Source: Algoriphagus sp. NG3
GTDB lineage: Bacteria; Bacteroidota; Bacteroidia; Cytophagales; Cyclobacteriaceae
Length of the DNA stretch: 64,000 nt
Assembly (NCBI RefSeq): GCF_034119865.1
Contig: NZ_CP139421.1
Span: 4,442,501-4,506,500 of the forward strand
Direction of reading: 5' to 3'
Each line of letters begins with the position of its first letter. Position 1 is the stretch's first letter. The position numbers and the translations under genes are program-made. Under the pieces are notes generated by a model. It saw only the letters and a list, made by a program, of their open reading frames with translations, was not told the DNA's origin and made no database searches. Shown one piece after another: positions 26,515 through 35,519 of the stretch.

Positions 26515-27480
26515 ATGAACATTGGATACCACGCTTCACATGAACAGTTTTCCCCATCACATTTATTAGAACTCGTGGGAAAGGCAGAGAAAGCTGGATT
26601 TAACATGGTCTTGTCCTCTGACCATTTTCACCCATGGAGTGAAAAACAGGGGCATAGTGGTTTTGCCTGGACTTGGCTTGGAGCCGCAATGCAGGCCACC
26701 TCTATGGAATATGGAATTGTAAACGCACCCGGTCAGCGCTACCATCCGGCTATTATGGCTCAGGCTGTGGCTACTCTTTTAGAGTTGTACCCGGGTAGAT
26801 TTTGGATGGCTGCAGGCAGCGGTCAAGCACTGAATGAAAATATTACCGGAGATCGCTGGCCTTCCAAAGAAGAGCGTAATACACGTCTGCATGAATCAGT
26901 GGAGATGATGCGTGAATTGTGGAAAGGGAAAAAGGTGAGTTTTAAGGGATCTGTACAAGTAGAAAACGCAAAACTCTACACCAAGCCGCTGGATACCCCG
27001 ACAGTATATGGAGCAGCTCTGACAGAATCCACAGCTATATGGCTAGCAGAATGGGCAGACGGGCTGATCACTATTTCCCGTCCTTTGGATGAACTTAAAA
27101 AAATGGTGCAGGCATTTTCTTTAAATGGTGGGAAAGGGAAGCCTTTGGCCCTGAAAATGCAGATCTCCTATGCTAACACTAAAGAAAAAGCCCTTGAGGG
27201 TGCCTGGGACCAATGGAGAAACAACATCTTCCCGAGCAGTTTACTTTCTGAACTCAACACACCCGACCAGTTTGATGAATTGGGACAAAGCGTACGAAAG
27301 GAAGATATCGCCCACCACGTATTGGCCGCAAGTGACGCAGGTACTTTTATCGATGCAATCAAGAGCTACTCAGACATGGGTTTTAGCAGAATAATCATCC
27401 ACAATGTCAACAAATGGCAAGAAGATTTTATTTCCTTTTTCGGAGAAGAAATACTTCCCAACCTAAAAGAACATGAATAG
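26515..27480 (+). CDS. LLM-class flavin-dependent oxidoreductase (non-F420 type)
   Basis: A 321-residue TIM-barrel flavoprotein of the luciferase-like monooxygenase superfamily. MNIGYHASHEQFSPSHLLEL, SSDHFHPW, NAPGQRYHPAIMAQAVATLL and GRFWMAAGSGQALNENITGD place it in the branch that looks like F420-dependent glucose-6-phosphate dehydrogenase but occurs in organisms without F420, so FMN is the more likely cofactor. Its end overlaps the start of the GH13 gene by 8 bases, implying coupled translation and a shared role, perhaps in trehalose or glucoside metabolism. Substrate unknown. Confidence 0.85.
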   Translation: MNIGYHASHEQFSPSHLLELVGKAEKAGFNMVLSSDHFHPWSEKQGHSGFAWTWLGAAMQATSMEYGIVNAPGQRYHPAIMAQAVATLLELYPGRFWMAAGSGQALNENITGDRWPSKEERNTRLHESVEMMRELWKGKKVSFKGSVQVENAKLYTKPLDTPTVYGAALTESTAIWLAEWADGLITISRPLDELKKMVQAFSLNGGKGKPLALKMQISYANTKEKALEGAWDQWRNNIFPSSLLSELNTPDQFDELGQSVRKEDIAHHVLAASDAGTFIDAIKSYSDMGFSRIIIHNVNKWQEDFISFFGEEILPNLKEHE

Positions 27481-29101
27481 ACTCTGGTATAAAAATGCGG
27501 TGATATACTCTCTGGATGTAGAGGTCTTCAAGGATTCCACCGGAAACGGAATTGGGGATATCACCGGGCTGATCGAGCGCATCCATTACTTAGCCGGGAT
27601 GGGGGTAAATTGTGTATGGATTCAGCCATTTTATGATTCGCCAAACAGGGATGATGGATATGATGTGCGGAATTACTTCAGAGTAGATAGCAGACTGGGG
27701 GATCTTGGCCATTTTGCCCAGCTAGTGGATGCTGCCGATGAAGTGGGTATCAGAATATTAATTGATCTGGTGGTCAACCACACCTCAAAAGAGCACTTCT
27801 GGTTTCAGGAAGCAAGAAAAAACAAAGATTCCAAATACAGGGATTTCTATATCTGGTCTGACCACAAGCCTGAGAACGACGGCGAGCATGCCGTACTTCA
27901 AGAACTTCAGGGGCATTCCAACTGGGAATACGACAGATCAGCTAAAAAGTGGTATTACCACACCTTTTTTCCCCACCAGCCAGACCTCAATATCTCAAAC
28001 CCTGAAGTAAGGGCTGAGATTATCAGAGTTATGCATTTTTGGCTTAAACTCGGGATATCGGGGTTTCGGATAGATGCTACTCCCCACATGTTCAGGGAAA
28101 AAGGCAGTGAAAAATTTGATGGAGATCCTTTACAGATTTTGCGGGATTTCAGGGAATTCACAGAGATACACAACCGTGACGCAGTACTCCTGGCAGAAGT
28201 AGACGTAGATCCAAAGGACTATGGGAAGTTTTTTGGAGACCAGAATAAAGTACATATGCTTTTTGATTTCTACATGAACAATTCTATTTTTCTGGCTCTG
28301 GCCAAGGAGAAGGCTACCCCGGTGAGGAAAGCACTGAGAAAACTGCCCAAGCTTCGGGAACGGGAGCAGATGGCCAATTTTTTACGCAACCATGACGAAC
28401 TTAATTTAAGCCAACTGAGCGAAAAGGAAAAAAATGAAGTCATCAGCGTATTTGCCCCGGAGGAAAATATGAGAATTTTTGACCATGGCATTCGAAGGGA
28501 GCTAGCTCCCATGCTCAAGAACGACAGGAAAAGATTGGAAATGGCTTACAGTTTACTTTTTTCTTTACCAGGAACCCCTGTGATACGTTATGGGCAGGAA
28601 TTGGGAATGGGAGAGGATTTGGAGCTTAAGGGAAGGGAAAGCGTCCGCACTCCCATGCAATGGGATAATGGAAAAAATGGCGGTTTTTCTGAAGCCCACG
28701 AAGATGAGCTAGTGAGACCGATAGTGTCAAAAGGGGAATTTGGTTTTAAGAAGCTAAATGTAGCTGATCAACACCGTAACCCAGAATCCCTTCTAAACTG
28801 GATGACAAGGTGTATCAGTTTCAGAAAGGAGCTGATAGAAATAGGATACGGAAAATGGGAGATTATCAAGGTCAACAACCCAGCTGTATTAGCTTTGAGC
28901 TATCGTTATGAAAACCGGACAGCACTGATTTTCCACAATTTTTCTGTCAAGGAAATCACTTTTTCATTCGATTTTAGCGACCAGGATGAAATGCTGGATG
29001 TATTTGGAGATAGAAAGTATAAGCAGTTTGATTCCACGTCAAGAAAACTAAAACTATCTGGATATGGATATCGCTGGATCCGTAAACGCAGCATATTCTA
29101 A
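27473..29101 (+). CDS. GH13 alpha-amylase-family enzyme (trehalose-synthase-like)
   Basis: A 542-residue glycoside hydrolase family 13 protein, cytoplasmic (no signal peptide). The barrel opens WYKNAVIYSLDVEVFKDSTG as in trehalose synthase (TreS). Catalytic residues are intact: nucleophile Asp201 in GFRIDATPHMF, acid/base Glu242 in LLAEVDVD, Asp308 in LRNHDELN; region I is LIDLVVNHTS. The C-terminal beta domain is short and no maltokinase domain is fused. Maltose/trehalose isomerase or glucosidase activity are both possible. The start lies inside the end of the LLM flavoprotein gene. Confidence 0.88.
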   Translation: MNRLWYKNAVIYSLDVEVFKDSTGNGIGDITGLIERIHYLAGMGVNCVWIQPFYDSPNRDDGYDVRNYFRVDSRLGDLGHFAQLVDAADEVGIRILIDLVVNHTSKEHFWFQEARKNKDSKYRDFYIWSDHKPENDGEHAVLQELQGHSNWEYDRSAKKWYYHTFFPHQPDLNISNPEVRAEIIRVMHFWLKLGISGFRIDATPHMFREKGSEKFDGDPLQILRDFREFTEIHNRDAVLLAEVDVDPKDYGKFFGDQNKVHMLFDFYMNNSIFLALAKEKATPVRKALRKLPKLREREQMANFLRNHDELNLSQLSEKEKNEVISVFAPEENMRIFDHGIRRELAPMLKNDRKRLEMAYSLLFSLPGTPVIRYGQELGMGEDLELKGRESVRTPMQWDNGKNGGFSEAHEDELVRPIVSKGEFGFKKLNVADQHRNPESLLNWMTRCISFRKELIEIGYGKWEIIKVNNPAVLALSYRYENRTALIFHNFSVKEITFSFDFSDQDEMLDVFGDRKYKQFDSTSRKLKLSGYGYRWIRKRSIF

Positions 29102-29299
29102 CACTTTGAGGATCCACGCAGCAAAATTGTGCTTAAGCTGCATTTCGTATGGGAGAATCTTTATTGAAAAAAAATAAGTAATCAGAGAAATACATAAGTA
29201 CAAACCAGCCTAAACCGGTAAAAAAACGCCTATTTCAAAAATCCAACAAAATATTCTACTTATTTTATCTAGATTTTTATACTGACAATAATTTGTAAT

Positions 29300-29337
29300 T
29301 ACGTATTTATACTTATATTTGAGCTCTAAATTACGTA
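29300..29337 (+). promoter_or_regulatory. nirB promoter with TA(C/A)GTAT sites
   Basis: TACGTATTTATACTTA (29300-29315) is an inverted pair of heptamers TACGTAT and ATACTTA with two bases between, a 7-2-7 layout like that of NarL sites. It runs into TATATTTG (29314-29321), a perfect -7 box. A further TACGTAG (29332-29338) sits just before the ATG. The same heptamers recur before the regulator, the transporter and the porin gene. Confidence 0.6.
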
Positions 29338-29340
29338 GCC

Positions 29341-31848
29341 ATGAAAAAAGTTATTGTCATAGGAAATGGAATGGTCGGATATAAGTTTTGCGAAAAACTT
29401 GCAGCCCACCCTCTTCGCGATCAGTTTGAGATTACAGTTTTTGGAGAGGAATCCCGACCTGCTTACGACAGGGTTCACCTGAGCGAATATTTTTCACTGG
29501 ATTCAGCAGACAAACTACTATTAGCCCCAAGGGACTGGTACGAGGAAAACAACATCACTCTCCGTACGGGAGAAATGATCACAGCAATAGAGACAGAAGC
29601 AAAACGGGTTTTCACCCATAAGCACGACTATTTTGAATATGATTACCTGATTTTGGCAACAGGTTCTTCCTGCTTTGTGCCAAACATCAAGGGGGTAGAT
29701 AAGCCAGGTGTGTTTATTTACAGAACCATCGAAGATCTTGATGCCATCCAGGCGTATGCACAAAAACTCAAGCAAGAAGGCAAATTTAAAGCATCGGTTT
29801 TAGGAGGAGGACTGCTTGGACTGGAAGCTGCAAATGCTGCCAAGGAATTGGGCATGCAGACAGACGTCATAGAATTCGCTCCGCGACTCATGCCCCGTCA
29901 ACTAGACAAGGCGGCAAGTGACATGCTTCAAAACAAAATAGAGAGCCTGGGAATAAAAGTCCATTTAGGGAAAAATTCCAAGGAAATCCAAGGAGAGGAA
30001 GGCATTGAGAACATAGAGTTTACAGACGAAACAGTCCTTCAAACTGACATGCTGATTATCTCAGCAGGCATCCGTCCACGTGATGAATTGGCGGTAAAAA
30101 GCGGACTCCAAACCGGAGAAAGAGGGGGAGTCTATGTAAACAATAAAATGGAAACCTCTGACCCTTCCATTTACGCAATCGGAGAAGTTGCCCTTTATAA
30201 TGATGGAATCTACGGACTGGTGGCTCCTGGGTATGAGATGGCAGGTGTTGCTGTTGAACAGATTGCCGGTGGAGATAAGCTCATGAGCCCATCGATAGAT
30301 ATGTCCACCCAACTGAAATTGGTAGGCACCGAAGTAGCTTCCTTTGGCGATCCATTTATTGAAAACGAGGAAGTCACTGCTATAGTCTATGAAAACAAGC
30401 AGCGTGGGGTGTATAAAAGAATCAACATTGCCAAAGACGGATCAAGACTTCTAGGCGGGATCATGGTAGGCGATTCATCAGACTACAATACCCTGTTCCA
30501 GCTTTACATCAACGCCATGAAACTTCCGGAAAACCCGGAGGATTTGATCCTGGGATCGCGGGGAGAAGGAAAAAGTGCTTTAGGAAGTGTTCTCGACCTA
30601 CCGGAAACTGCCCAAATCTGTTCCTGCGAAGCGGTAAGCAAAGGCACCATCTGCGAATCGATCACCAGTGGCACTTGCTGCTCTTTTTCCGAGGTAGTGA
30701 AGCACACGAAAGCTTCGAGTTCCTGCGGAGGATGCAAGCCGATGGTGACCGACTTAGTCACCGCTACTTTGAAGTCCATGGGACAGGAAGTAAAAGAGAC
30801 CATCTGCGAACACTTTGAATACAGCCGTCAGGAAATGTATGATTTGGTCAAGCTTCACAATATTAAGGACTTTGACGAGGCACTTGATAGATTCGGAATT
30901 GGTCATGGCTGCGAAACCTGCAAGCCAGTGCTTGCATCTGTATTCGCCAGTATATACATGGAAACAGCCAACCGTCAAGCCCCTATACAGGACTCTAATG
31001 ACAGGTTTCTCGCCAACATCCAGAGAAATGGTACTTACTCCGTAGTACCTAGAGTACCCGGCGGTGAGATCACCCCTGAAAAACTAATGGCACTCGGGCA
31101 AGTGGCAAAAAAATACGATCTATATACCAAAATCACAGGAGGTCAGCGGATCGATCTATTTGGAGCCCAGCTTCAAGAGCTTCCTATGATCTGGAAGGAA
31201 CTGATCGACGCTGGTTTCGAAAGTGGACATGCCTACGGCAAATCACTCCGCACAGTAAAAAGCTGTGTGGGCTCCACCTGGTGCAGATACGGACTGCATG
31301 ATAGCGTAAGCTTTGCGATCAGAATCGAAGAGCGATACAAAGGACTTCGCTCTCCCCACAAACTCAAAGGAGGAGTCTCAGGATGCATCCGGGAATGCGC
31401 AGAAGCCAGAGGAAAAGACTTTGGCGTGATCGCCGTAGAAGGAGGATGGAATCTATATGTATGCGGAAACGGCGGCGCCACTCCGAAACATGCCCTGCTT
31501 CTAGCCGAAAAATTAGATGATGATACCTGCATTAAATACCTTGATAGGTTCCTGATGTATTACATCCGCACTGCAGCCCCTCTGCAAAGAACAGCCCCGT
31601 GGCTGGAGAAGCTAGAGGGAGGTATAGAATATCTGAAAAAAGTGGTAGTAGAAGACCGATTGAATATAGGTGACGAACTTCAGGCCGAGATGGAAGAATT
31701 GGTGGCACGGTATGCCTGCGAATGGAAGGAAGCTATAGAAGACCCGCAGATGATGAAGCGTTTCAAGCCATTTATCAATTCAGATGAGACGGATGAAAAC
31801 CTGGTATTTGTACCAATGAGAGAACAAAAAATGCCTAGACCTTGGTAA
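29341..31848 (+). CDS. nirB: NAD(P)H nitrite reductase, large subunit
   Basis: An 835-residue assimilatory nitrite reductase that reduces nitrite to ammonium in the cytoplasm. Order of domains: FAD/NAD(P) oxidoreductase (1 to about 400), two BFD-type [2Fe-2S] segments (about 422-470 with ICSCEAV...SCGGCKP, and 485-535 with HGCETCKP), ferredoxin-like half domain (about 560-625) and the siroheme/[4Fe-4S] domain with Cys642, Cys648, Cys682 and Cys686 as cluster ligands (SCVGSTWC and SGCIREC). Length is normal for NirB. First gene of nirB-nirD-DUF4202-sensor kinase; siroheme synthesis genes are not in the window. Confidence 0.96.
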   Translation: MKKVIVIGNGMVGYKFCEKLAAHPLRDQFEITVFGEESRPAYDRVHLSEYFSLDSADKLLLAPRDWYEENNITLRTGEMITAIETEAKRVFTHKHDYFEYDYLILATGSSCFVPNIKGVDKPGVFIYRTIEDLDAIQAYAQKLKQEGKFKASVLGGGLLGLEAANAAKELGMQTDVIEFAPRLMPRQLDKAASDMLQNKIESLGIKVHLGKNSKEIQGEEGIENIEFTDETVLQTDMLIISAGIRPRDELAVKSGLQTGERGGVYVNNKMETSDPSIYAIGEVALYNDGIYGLVAPGYEMAGVAVEQIAGGDKLMSPSIDMSTQLKLVGTEVASFGDPFIENEEVTAIVYENKQRGVYKRINIAKDGSRLLGGIMVGDSSDYNTLFQLYINAMKLPENPEDLILGSRGEGKSALGSVLDLPETAQICSCEAVSKGTICESITSGTCCSFSEVVKHTKASSSCGGCKPMVTDLVTATLKSMGQEVKETICEHFEYSRQEMYDLVKLHNIKDFDEALDRFGIGHGCETCKPVLASVFASIYMETANRQAPIQDSNDRFLANIQRNGTYSVVPRVPGGEITPEKLMALGQVAKKYDLYTKITGGQRIDLFGAQLQELPMIWKELIDAGFESGHAYGKSLRTVKSCVGSTWCRYGLHDSVSFAIRIEERYKGLRSPHKLKGGVSGCIRECAEARGKDFGVIAVEGGWNLYVCGNGGATPKHALLLAEKLDDDTCIKYLDRFLMYYIRTAAPLQRTAPWLEKLEGGIEYLKKVVVEDRLNIGDELQAEMEELVARYACEWKEAIEDPQMMKRFKPFINSDETDENLVFVPMREQKMPRPW

Positions 31849-31867
31849 ACTTTCACTTCAAGAAATC

Positions 31868-32245
31868 ATGGAAGAACTATTAAAAAACTATCAAACAGTG
31901 GCTGAACAGCAGGCAATAAACTGGGTCAGAGTGGGTCAGACGGAAGATTTCCCGGCCAATGCAGGCGCATGTATCAAGCACAATTCCCGGCAGATTGCCG
32001 TATTCCACTTTTCCAGGACTAACACCTGGTATGCCTGTCAGAATCTCTGTCCGCACAAGATGGAAATGGTACTCTCCCGAGGCATGACAGGAGACTCCCA
32101 GGGAATCCCAAAGGTTGCCTGCCCCCTTCACAAAAAGACCTTTTCTCTGGAGGATGGCAGCAATCTAAATGGGGAAGATTACAGCATTGCTACCTACCCA
32201 GTGAGGATTCAGGAGGGAAATGTATATATTGGATTCGCTGATTAA
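31868..32245 (+). CDS. nirD: Nitrite reductase small subunit
   Basis: A 125-residue Rieske-fold partner of NirB. Unlike the NirD of enterics, which lacks the cluster ligands, it retains the full Rieske set: Cys61 and His63 in NLCPHKMEMVLSRG, Cys85 and His88 in ACPLHKKTFSL. It should therefore bind a [2Fe-2S] cluster. Nineteen bases separate it from nirB and thirteen from the DUF4202 gene. Confidence 0.93.
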   Translation: MEELLKNYQTVAEQQAINWVRVGQTEDFPANAGACIKHNSRQIAVFHFSRTNTWYACQNLCPHKMEMVLSRGMTGDSQGIPKVACPLHKKTFSLEDGSNLNGEDYSIATYPVRIQEGNVYIGFAD

Positions 32246-32258
32246 TCCAATTTGACAC

Positions 32259-32837
32259 ATGAACCAATTTCAGAAAGCAATCTCATTAATCGATGAGATC
32301 AATGCAGAAGATCCCACAAAAGAACTCCTAGACGGCAAAGAAATACCAAAAGAGCTGCTGTACTCTATACGGATGACAGATAAACTTGCTGATTTTGAAC
32401 CAGATTCCTCTGAAGCCATGAAACTGGCAGTACGGGCGCAACACATCGCCAGATGGAGAATACCACGCTCAGACTACCCCATGGATCGTGTCGGATACTT
32501 GAAATGGAGGGAGGAACTGAAGAAAATGCACGCAGATCTGGCTGCTGAAATCCTGGAGAAATCCGGATATGATCAGGAAACTATCGAGCGAACTAAATTT
32601 CTGATCCGAAAAAAACAGCTCAAAACCGATCCAGACACCCAGACTATGGAAGATGTCATATGCCTGGTATTTCTAGAATATTATTTCGAAGAATTTGCCA
32701 CCAAGCATGAGTCTGAAAAAGTCATCGACATACTTCAGAAAACCTGGGCCAAAATGTCAGAAAAAGGACAGAAAGCAGCCCTTCAATTGCCCCTTTCTCC
32801 GTCCAGCCTAAAATTAGTCAAAGAAGCCATTACTTAG
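32259..32837 (+). CDS. DUF4202 protein in the nitrite reductase operon
   Basis: A 192-residue helical, soluble protein matching DUF4202. Features visible: AVRAQHIARWRIPRSDYPMD, with a His/Arg pair reminiscent of HD-type phosphohydrolases, and a later EDVICLVFLEYYFEEFATKH. No function is established for the family; it tends to be found with nitrate/nitrite assimilation genes. The place between nirD (13 bases) and the sensor kinase (4 bases) says it is expressed with nitrite reductase and may assist its signalling, cofactor loading or turnover. I can not choose among these. Confidence 0.8.
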   Translation: MNQFQKAISLIDEINAEDPTKELLDGKEIPKELLYSIRMTDKLADFEPDSSEAMKLAVRAQHIARWRIPRSDYPMDRVGYLKWREELKKMHADLAAEILEKSGYDQETIERTKFLIRKKQLKTDPDTQTMEDVICLVFLEYYFEEFATKHESEKVIDILQKTWAKMSEKGQKAALQLPLSPSSLKLVKEAIT

Positions 32838-32841
32838 CAAA

Positions 32842-34653
32842 ATGACCGGTACACCCCGATCGCTGGATCAAGTCACATTTAATCGCCTCCGTCGCCTATA
32901 CCTTATTGCTTTAGGCGCAATTGCCATCTCCCTGATCGCAAGCCAGATCCTCATCAGAAAATACCTGAATGATCAGGAAAATGACAGTTTCGTAGTAAAC
33001 GTCGCTGGAAGGCAGCGGATGCTTAGCCAAAAACTGAACAAGGAGGTACTCTTACTTTCCCACAGCCAGGATGCAGAAAACTCAAAAGTATTGGCAGACT
33101 CTATTGAAAGCACCTTAAATCGATGGGAAAAAGCACATCAGATTTTACAGTTAGGTGATGAGTCTATGGGCTTCCAAGTGGACAACAGCCCAGTGATCAC
33201 CGGGATGTTTGAAGCCATCAATCCTTTTTTCAAGAAAGTATCTGACGGAACGCACAACTTTCTTTTTCTCAAATCCAGCAACAGCCCTGATTCCCTGGCA
33301 AGTGCTGAGCAATTACAGATCATAGAAGTCAACGCCAATGCTTTTTTGAAGCAAATGGATGAGATCGTCAATCGGTACGATTTCGAAGCTAAAAAAAAGG
33401 TTTCAAGCCTGAAGAGACTGGAGCTGCTCATCACCATCTTCACGCTCTTGGTATTGGTTGCTGAGTTTTTGATTATTTTCTGGCCTTCGGCCAAAGCAAT
33501 GAAAGCAAGCATTCAGGAACTGATGGACGCTGAGGAAAAAGCTATCCGAATGGCCAAAAATGCCGATATCCTTAGCCAATCCAAAGAAAAGTCCGTCCGG
33601 GAGCTACAAGCGCTGAGTAAAGCAATGGATCAGATTCTTTTGTTTGCACGCATCACTCCTGAAGGCTATATCACTCATATAGGCGAGCGGTTCAGCAGGC
33701 TATACAGGACACAGAAATTCAATACCAACGCCAAGATCTCCGACATGCTCTCTCCACTGGAAAATGAGCAGCTGACCATAGATCGTATTATCGCAGAAAA
33801 CAAAAAATCCGGCTGGGAAGGAGAACTGAAAACAACTTCCCAATCAGGAGAGGAAATCTGGCTGGACGTATCCATGATTCCATTCAACTCTACAGAAGAC
33901 AAATCGGAGTTGATATTAATCTGCATGGACATTACCAAGCGAAAAGAGTTTATGCATCAGGTAGAGCAGCTGACCAAGGAGAGTTTTGAAGAGAAAATGT
34001 ATCAGCAAAAAGTAATTTCCCGACAGATAATCGAAAATCAGGAGAATGAACAAAACAGAATTGCCAAGGACATTCACGACGGAATAGGCCAGATGCTTAC
34101 AGGCTTGAAGTATTTATTGGAAAGCGTAGACACCACAGATCCAGCTAAGGCAGAAGTGAAAGTCAGCAAACTCAAGGAACTCACCTCCAATATCATCAAA
34201 GGCGTAAGGACAGCCACCTTCAACCTCACCCCGCCAGAATTAAAAGACTATGGAATAGTACCTGCATTGACTGAGCTCACCCAGGAACTTTCCAAACTTA
34301 CCGGAAAGGACATCGTGCTATTCAATAAAACTGAGTTTTCCCAACGCTTGGATTCCCTTGTGGAAATCAATCTCTACCGTATCACTCAGGAAGCGATCAA
34401 CAATGCAATAAAATATGCAGAATCCTCCCATATTATCGTCACCGTGGCACATAGCCAGAACATCCTAAGCATCATTGTGGATGACAACGGTAAAGGATTT
34501 GAGATGTCCAAGCTGAAATCAAAACCGGATGAAGAAGGCGGTATGGGGCTTACTTTTATGAAAGAGCGTGTAAAATACATCAACGGACGGCTATTCATCA
34601 ATTCCTCCCCAAATGAAGGCACCAAAGTCACCCTGAACATCCCATTAACTTAG
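32842..34653 (+). CDS. NarX/PilJ-type sensor histidine kinase
   Basis: A 603-residue membrane kinase. TM1 is at about 19-38 and TM2 at about 193-214, with a periplasmic helical sensor between. Residues 50-66 (FVVNVAGRQRMLSQKLN) match the PilJ/P-box pattern that binds nitrate or nitrite in NarX. A PAS domain (about 258-370), a HisKA_3 segment with phospho-acceptor His412 (AKDIHDGIGQMLTGLKYLLE) and an HATPase_c domain (DDNGKGF, GGMGLTFMKERV) follow. The gene is four bases after DUF4202 and 61 bases before its probable partner, a NarL-type regulator. Nitrate or nitrite as the signal is inference from the P-box and the neighbourhood. Confidence 0.88.
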   Translation: MTGTPRSLDQVTFNRLRRLYLIALGAIAISLIASQILIRKYLNDQENDSFVVNVAGRQRMLSQKLNKEVLLLSHSQDAENSKVLADSIESTLNRWEKAHQILQLGDESMGFQVDNSPVITGMFEAINPFFKKVSDGTHNFLFLKSSNSPDSLASAEQLQIIEVNANAFLKQMDEIVNRYDFEAKKKVSSLKRLELLITIFTLLVLVAEFLIIFWPSAKAMKASIQELMDAEEKAIRMAKNADILSQSKEKSVRELQALSKAMDQILLFARITPEGYITHIGERFSRLYRTQKFNTNAKISDMLSPLENEQLTIDRIIAENKKSGWEGELKTTSQSGEEIWLDVSMIPFNSTEDKSELILICMDITKRKEFMHQVEQLTKESFEEKMYQQKVISRQIIENQENEQNRIAKDIHDGIGQMLTGLKYLLESVDTTDPAKAEVKVSKLKELTSNIIKGVRTATFNLTPPELKDYGIVPALTELTQELSKLTGKDIVLFNKTEFSQRLDSLVEINLYRITQEAINNAIKYAESSHIIVTVAHSQNILSIIVDDNGKGFEMSKLKSKPDEEGGMGLTFMKERVKYINGRLFINSSPNEGTKVTLNIPLT

Positions 34654-34669
34654 ATTTTCTAGACTTTTA

Positions 34670-34699
34670 TACGTAAAATATGTTACTTTACTACGTATT
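34670..34699 (+). promoter_or_regulatory. TACGTA sites between sensor kinase and regulator genes
   Basis: TACGTAA (34670-34676) and TACGTAT (34692-34698) occupy the 61-base gap before the regulator start. The same heptamer precedes nirB, the transporter and the porin, so the regulator may control its own gene. Confidence 0.5.
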
Positions 34700-34714
34700 T
34701 ACATAAAACCACAT

Positions 34715-35377
34715 ATGAACCCGATCAAGATAGTTTTAGCAGATGACCACGAATTAGTGAGGGATGGGATCAAGTCCTTACTGGAAAGCGAAAAAGATTT
34801 TCAGGTAATCGATGAAGCCTCGGACGGGGTGGAAGCCCTGGAAGTGATCGCCCGGCAAAACCCGGATTTGCTGATAGTGGACATTCGTATGCCTAAAATG
34901 AACGGGCTGGAAGTAGTGAAAGAGATGAGTAAAAGATTTCCCCACATTAAAAAGCTGGTATTGTCCATGCACGATTCGGAAGAATATGTGGTAGAAGCTA
35001 TAGAGGCAGGAGCGGATGGATATCTGCTGAAAGGATCTTCTAAAAGTGAATTTTTGAAAGCGCTGCACACCATATCAAGTGGTGGAAAATATTTTGCCGG
35101 AGATGTTTCCGCTTACATCATCAGCAATTTTGTCAATGGTAAACCCAAAGCATCTTCCAGACCTGATACTATTCCGGAGGAATTGACAAATCTGACCAAT
35201 AGGGAAAAACAAATCCTGGAACTGATACTGGAAGGCAAGGGAAATAACGAAATTGCAGATGCACTGCAGATCAGCAAACGAACCGCTGAAGTCCACCGTT
35301 TCAATCTGATGAAAAAACTGAATGTGAAAAACCTCGTGGAACTAACCACAAAATCCAGGGAACTCAACCTCATCTAA
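34715..35377 (+). CDS. NarL/FixJ-family response regulator
   Basis: A 220-residue two-component regulator. The receiver domain has the acidic pair Asp10/Asp11 and phospho-acceptor Asp56 (LLIVDIRMPKMNGLEV); the C-terminal LuxR-type helix-turn-helix reads LTNREKQILELILEGKGNNE followed by IADALQISKRTAEVHR. It should be phosphorylated by the upstream NarX-like kinase and bind DNA as a dimer. The heptamer clusters upstream of nirB, this gene, the transporter and the porin are the obvious candidate sites. A clean terminator lies 28 bases after the stop. Confidence 0.92.
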   Translation: MNPIKIVLADDHELVRDGIKSLLESEKDFQVIDEASDGVEALEVIARQNPDLLIVDIRMPKMNGLEVVKEMSKRFPHIKKLVLSMHDSEEYVVEAIEAGADGYLLKGSSKSEFLKALHTISSGGKYFAGDVSAYIISNFVNGKPKASSRPDTIPEELTNLTNREKQILELILEGKGNNEIADALQISKRTAEVHRFNLMKKLNVKNLVELTTKSRELNLI

Positions 35378-35405
35378 AAATTACTGCGTTTTATAAGTAG
35401 TGAAT

Positions 35406-35441
35406 ATCCATCTGGAGCCCATCTAGATGGATTTTTTATTT
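35406..35441 (+). terminator. Terminator after the response regulator gene
   Basis: ATCCATCT and AGATGGAT form a perfect 8 bp stem (35406-35413/35425-35432), followed by TTTTTTATTTT. Confidence 0.85.
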
Positions 35442-35456
35442 TCTAGCTAAATTTAT

Positions 35457-35518
35457 TACGTATTTGATATTTTAATTAAGTATTTTTACTTACTTTTAGC
35501 GTAGACAAAATTAAGTAT
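35457..35518 (+). promoter_or_regulatory. Nitrate transporter promoter with heptamer cluster
   Basis: TACGTAT (35457-35463), the dyad TAAGTATTTTTACTTA (35477-35492, a 7-2-7 pair) and TAAGTAT (35512-35518) abutting the ATG. The dyad is followed by TACTTTTAG, a fair -7 box, in the same arrangement as before nirB. Confidence 0.6.
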
Positions 35519-35519
35519 T

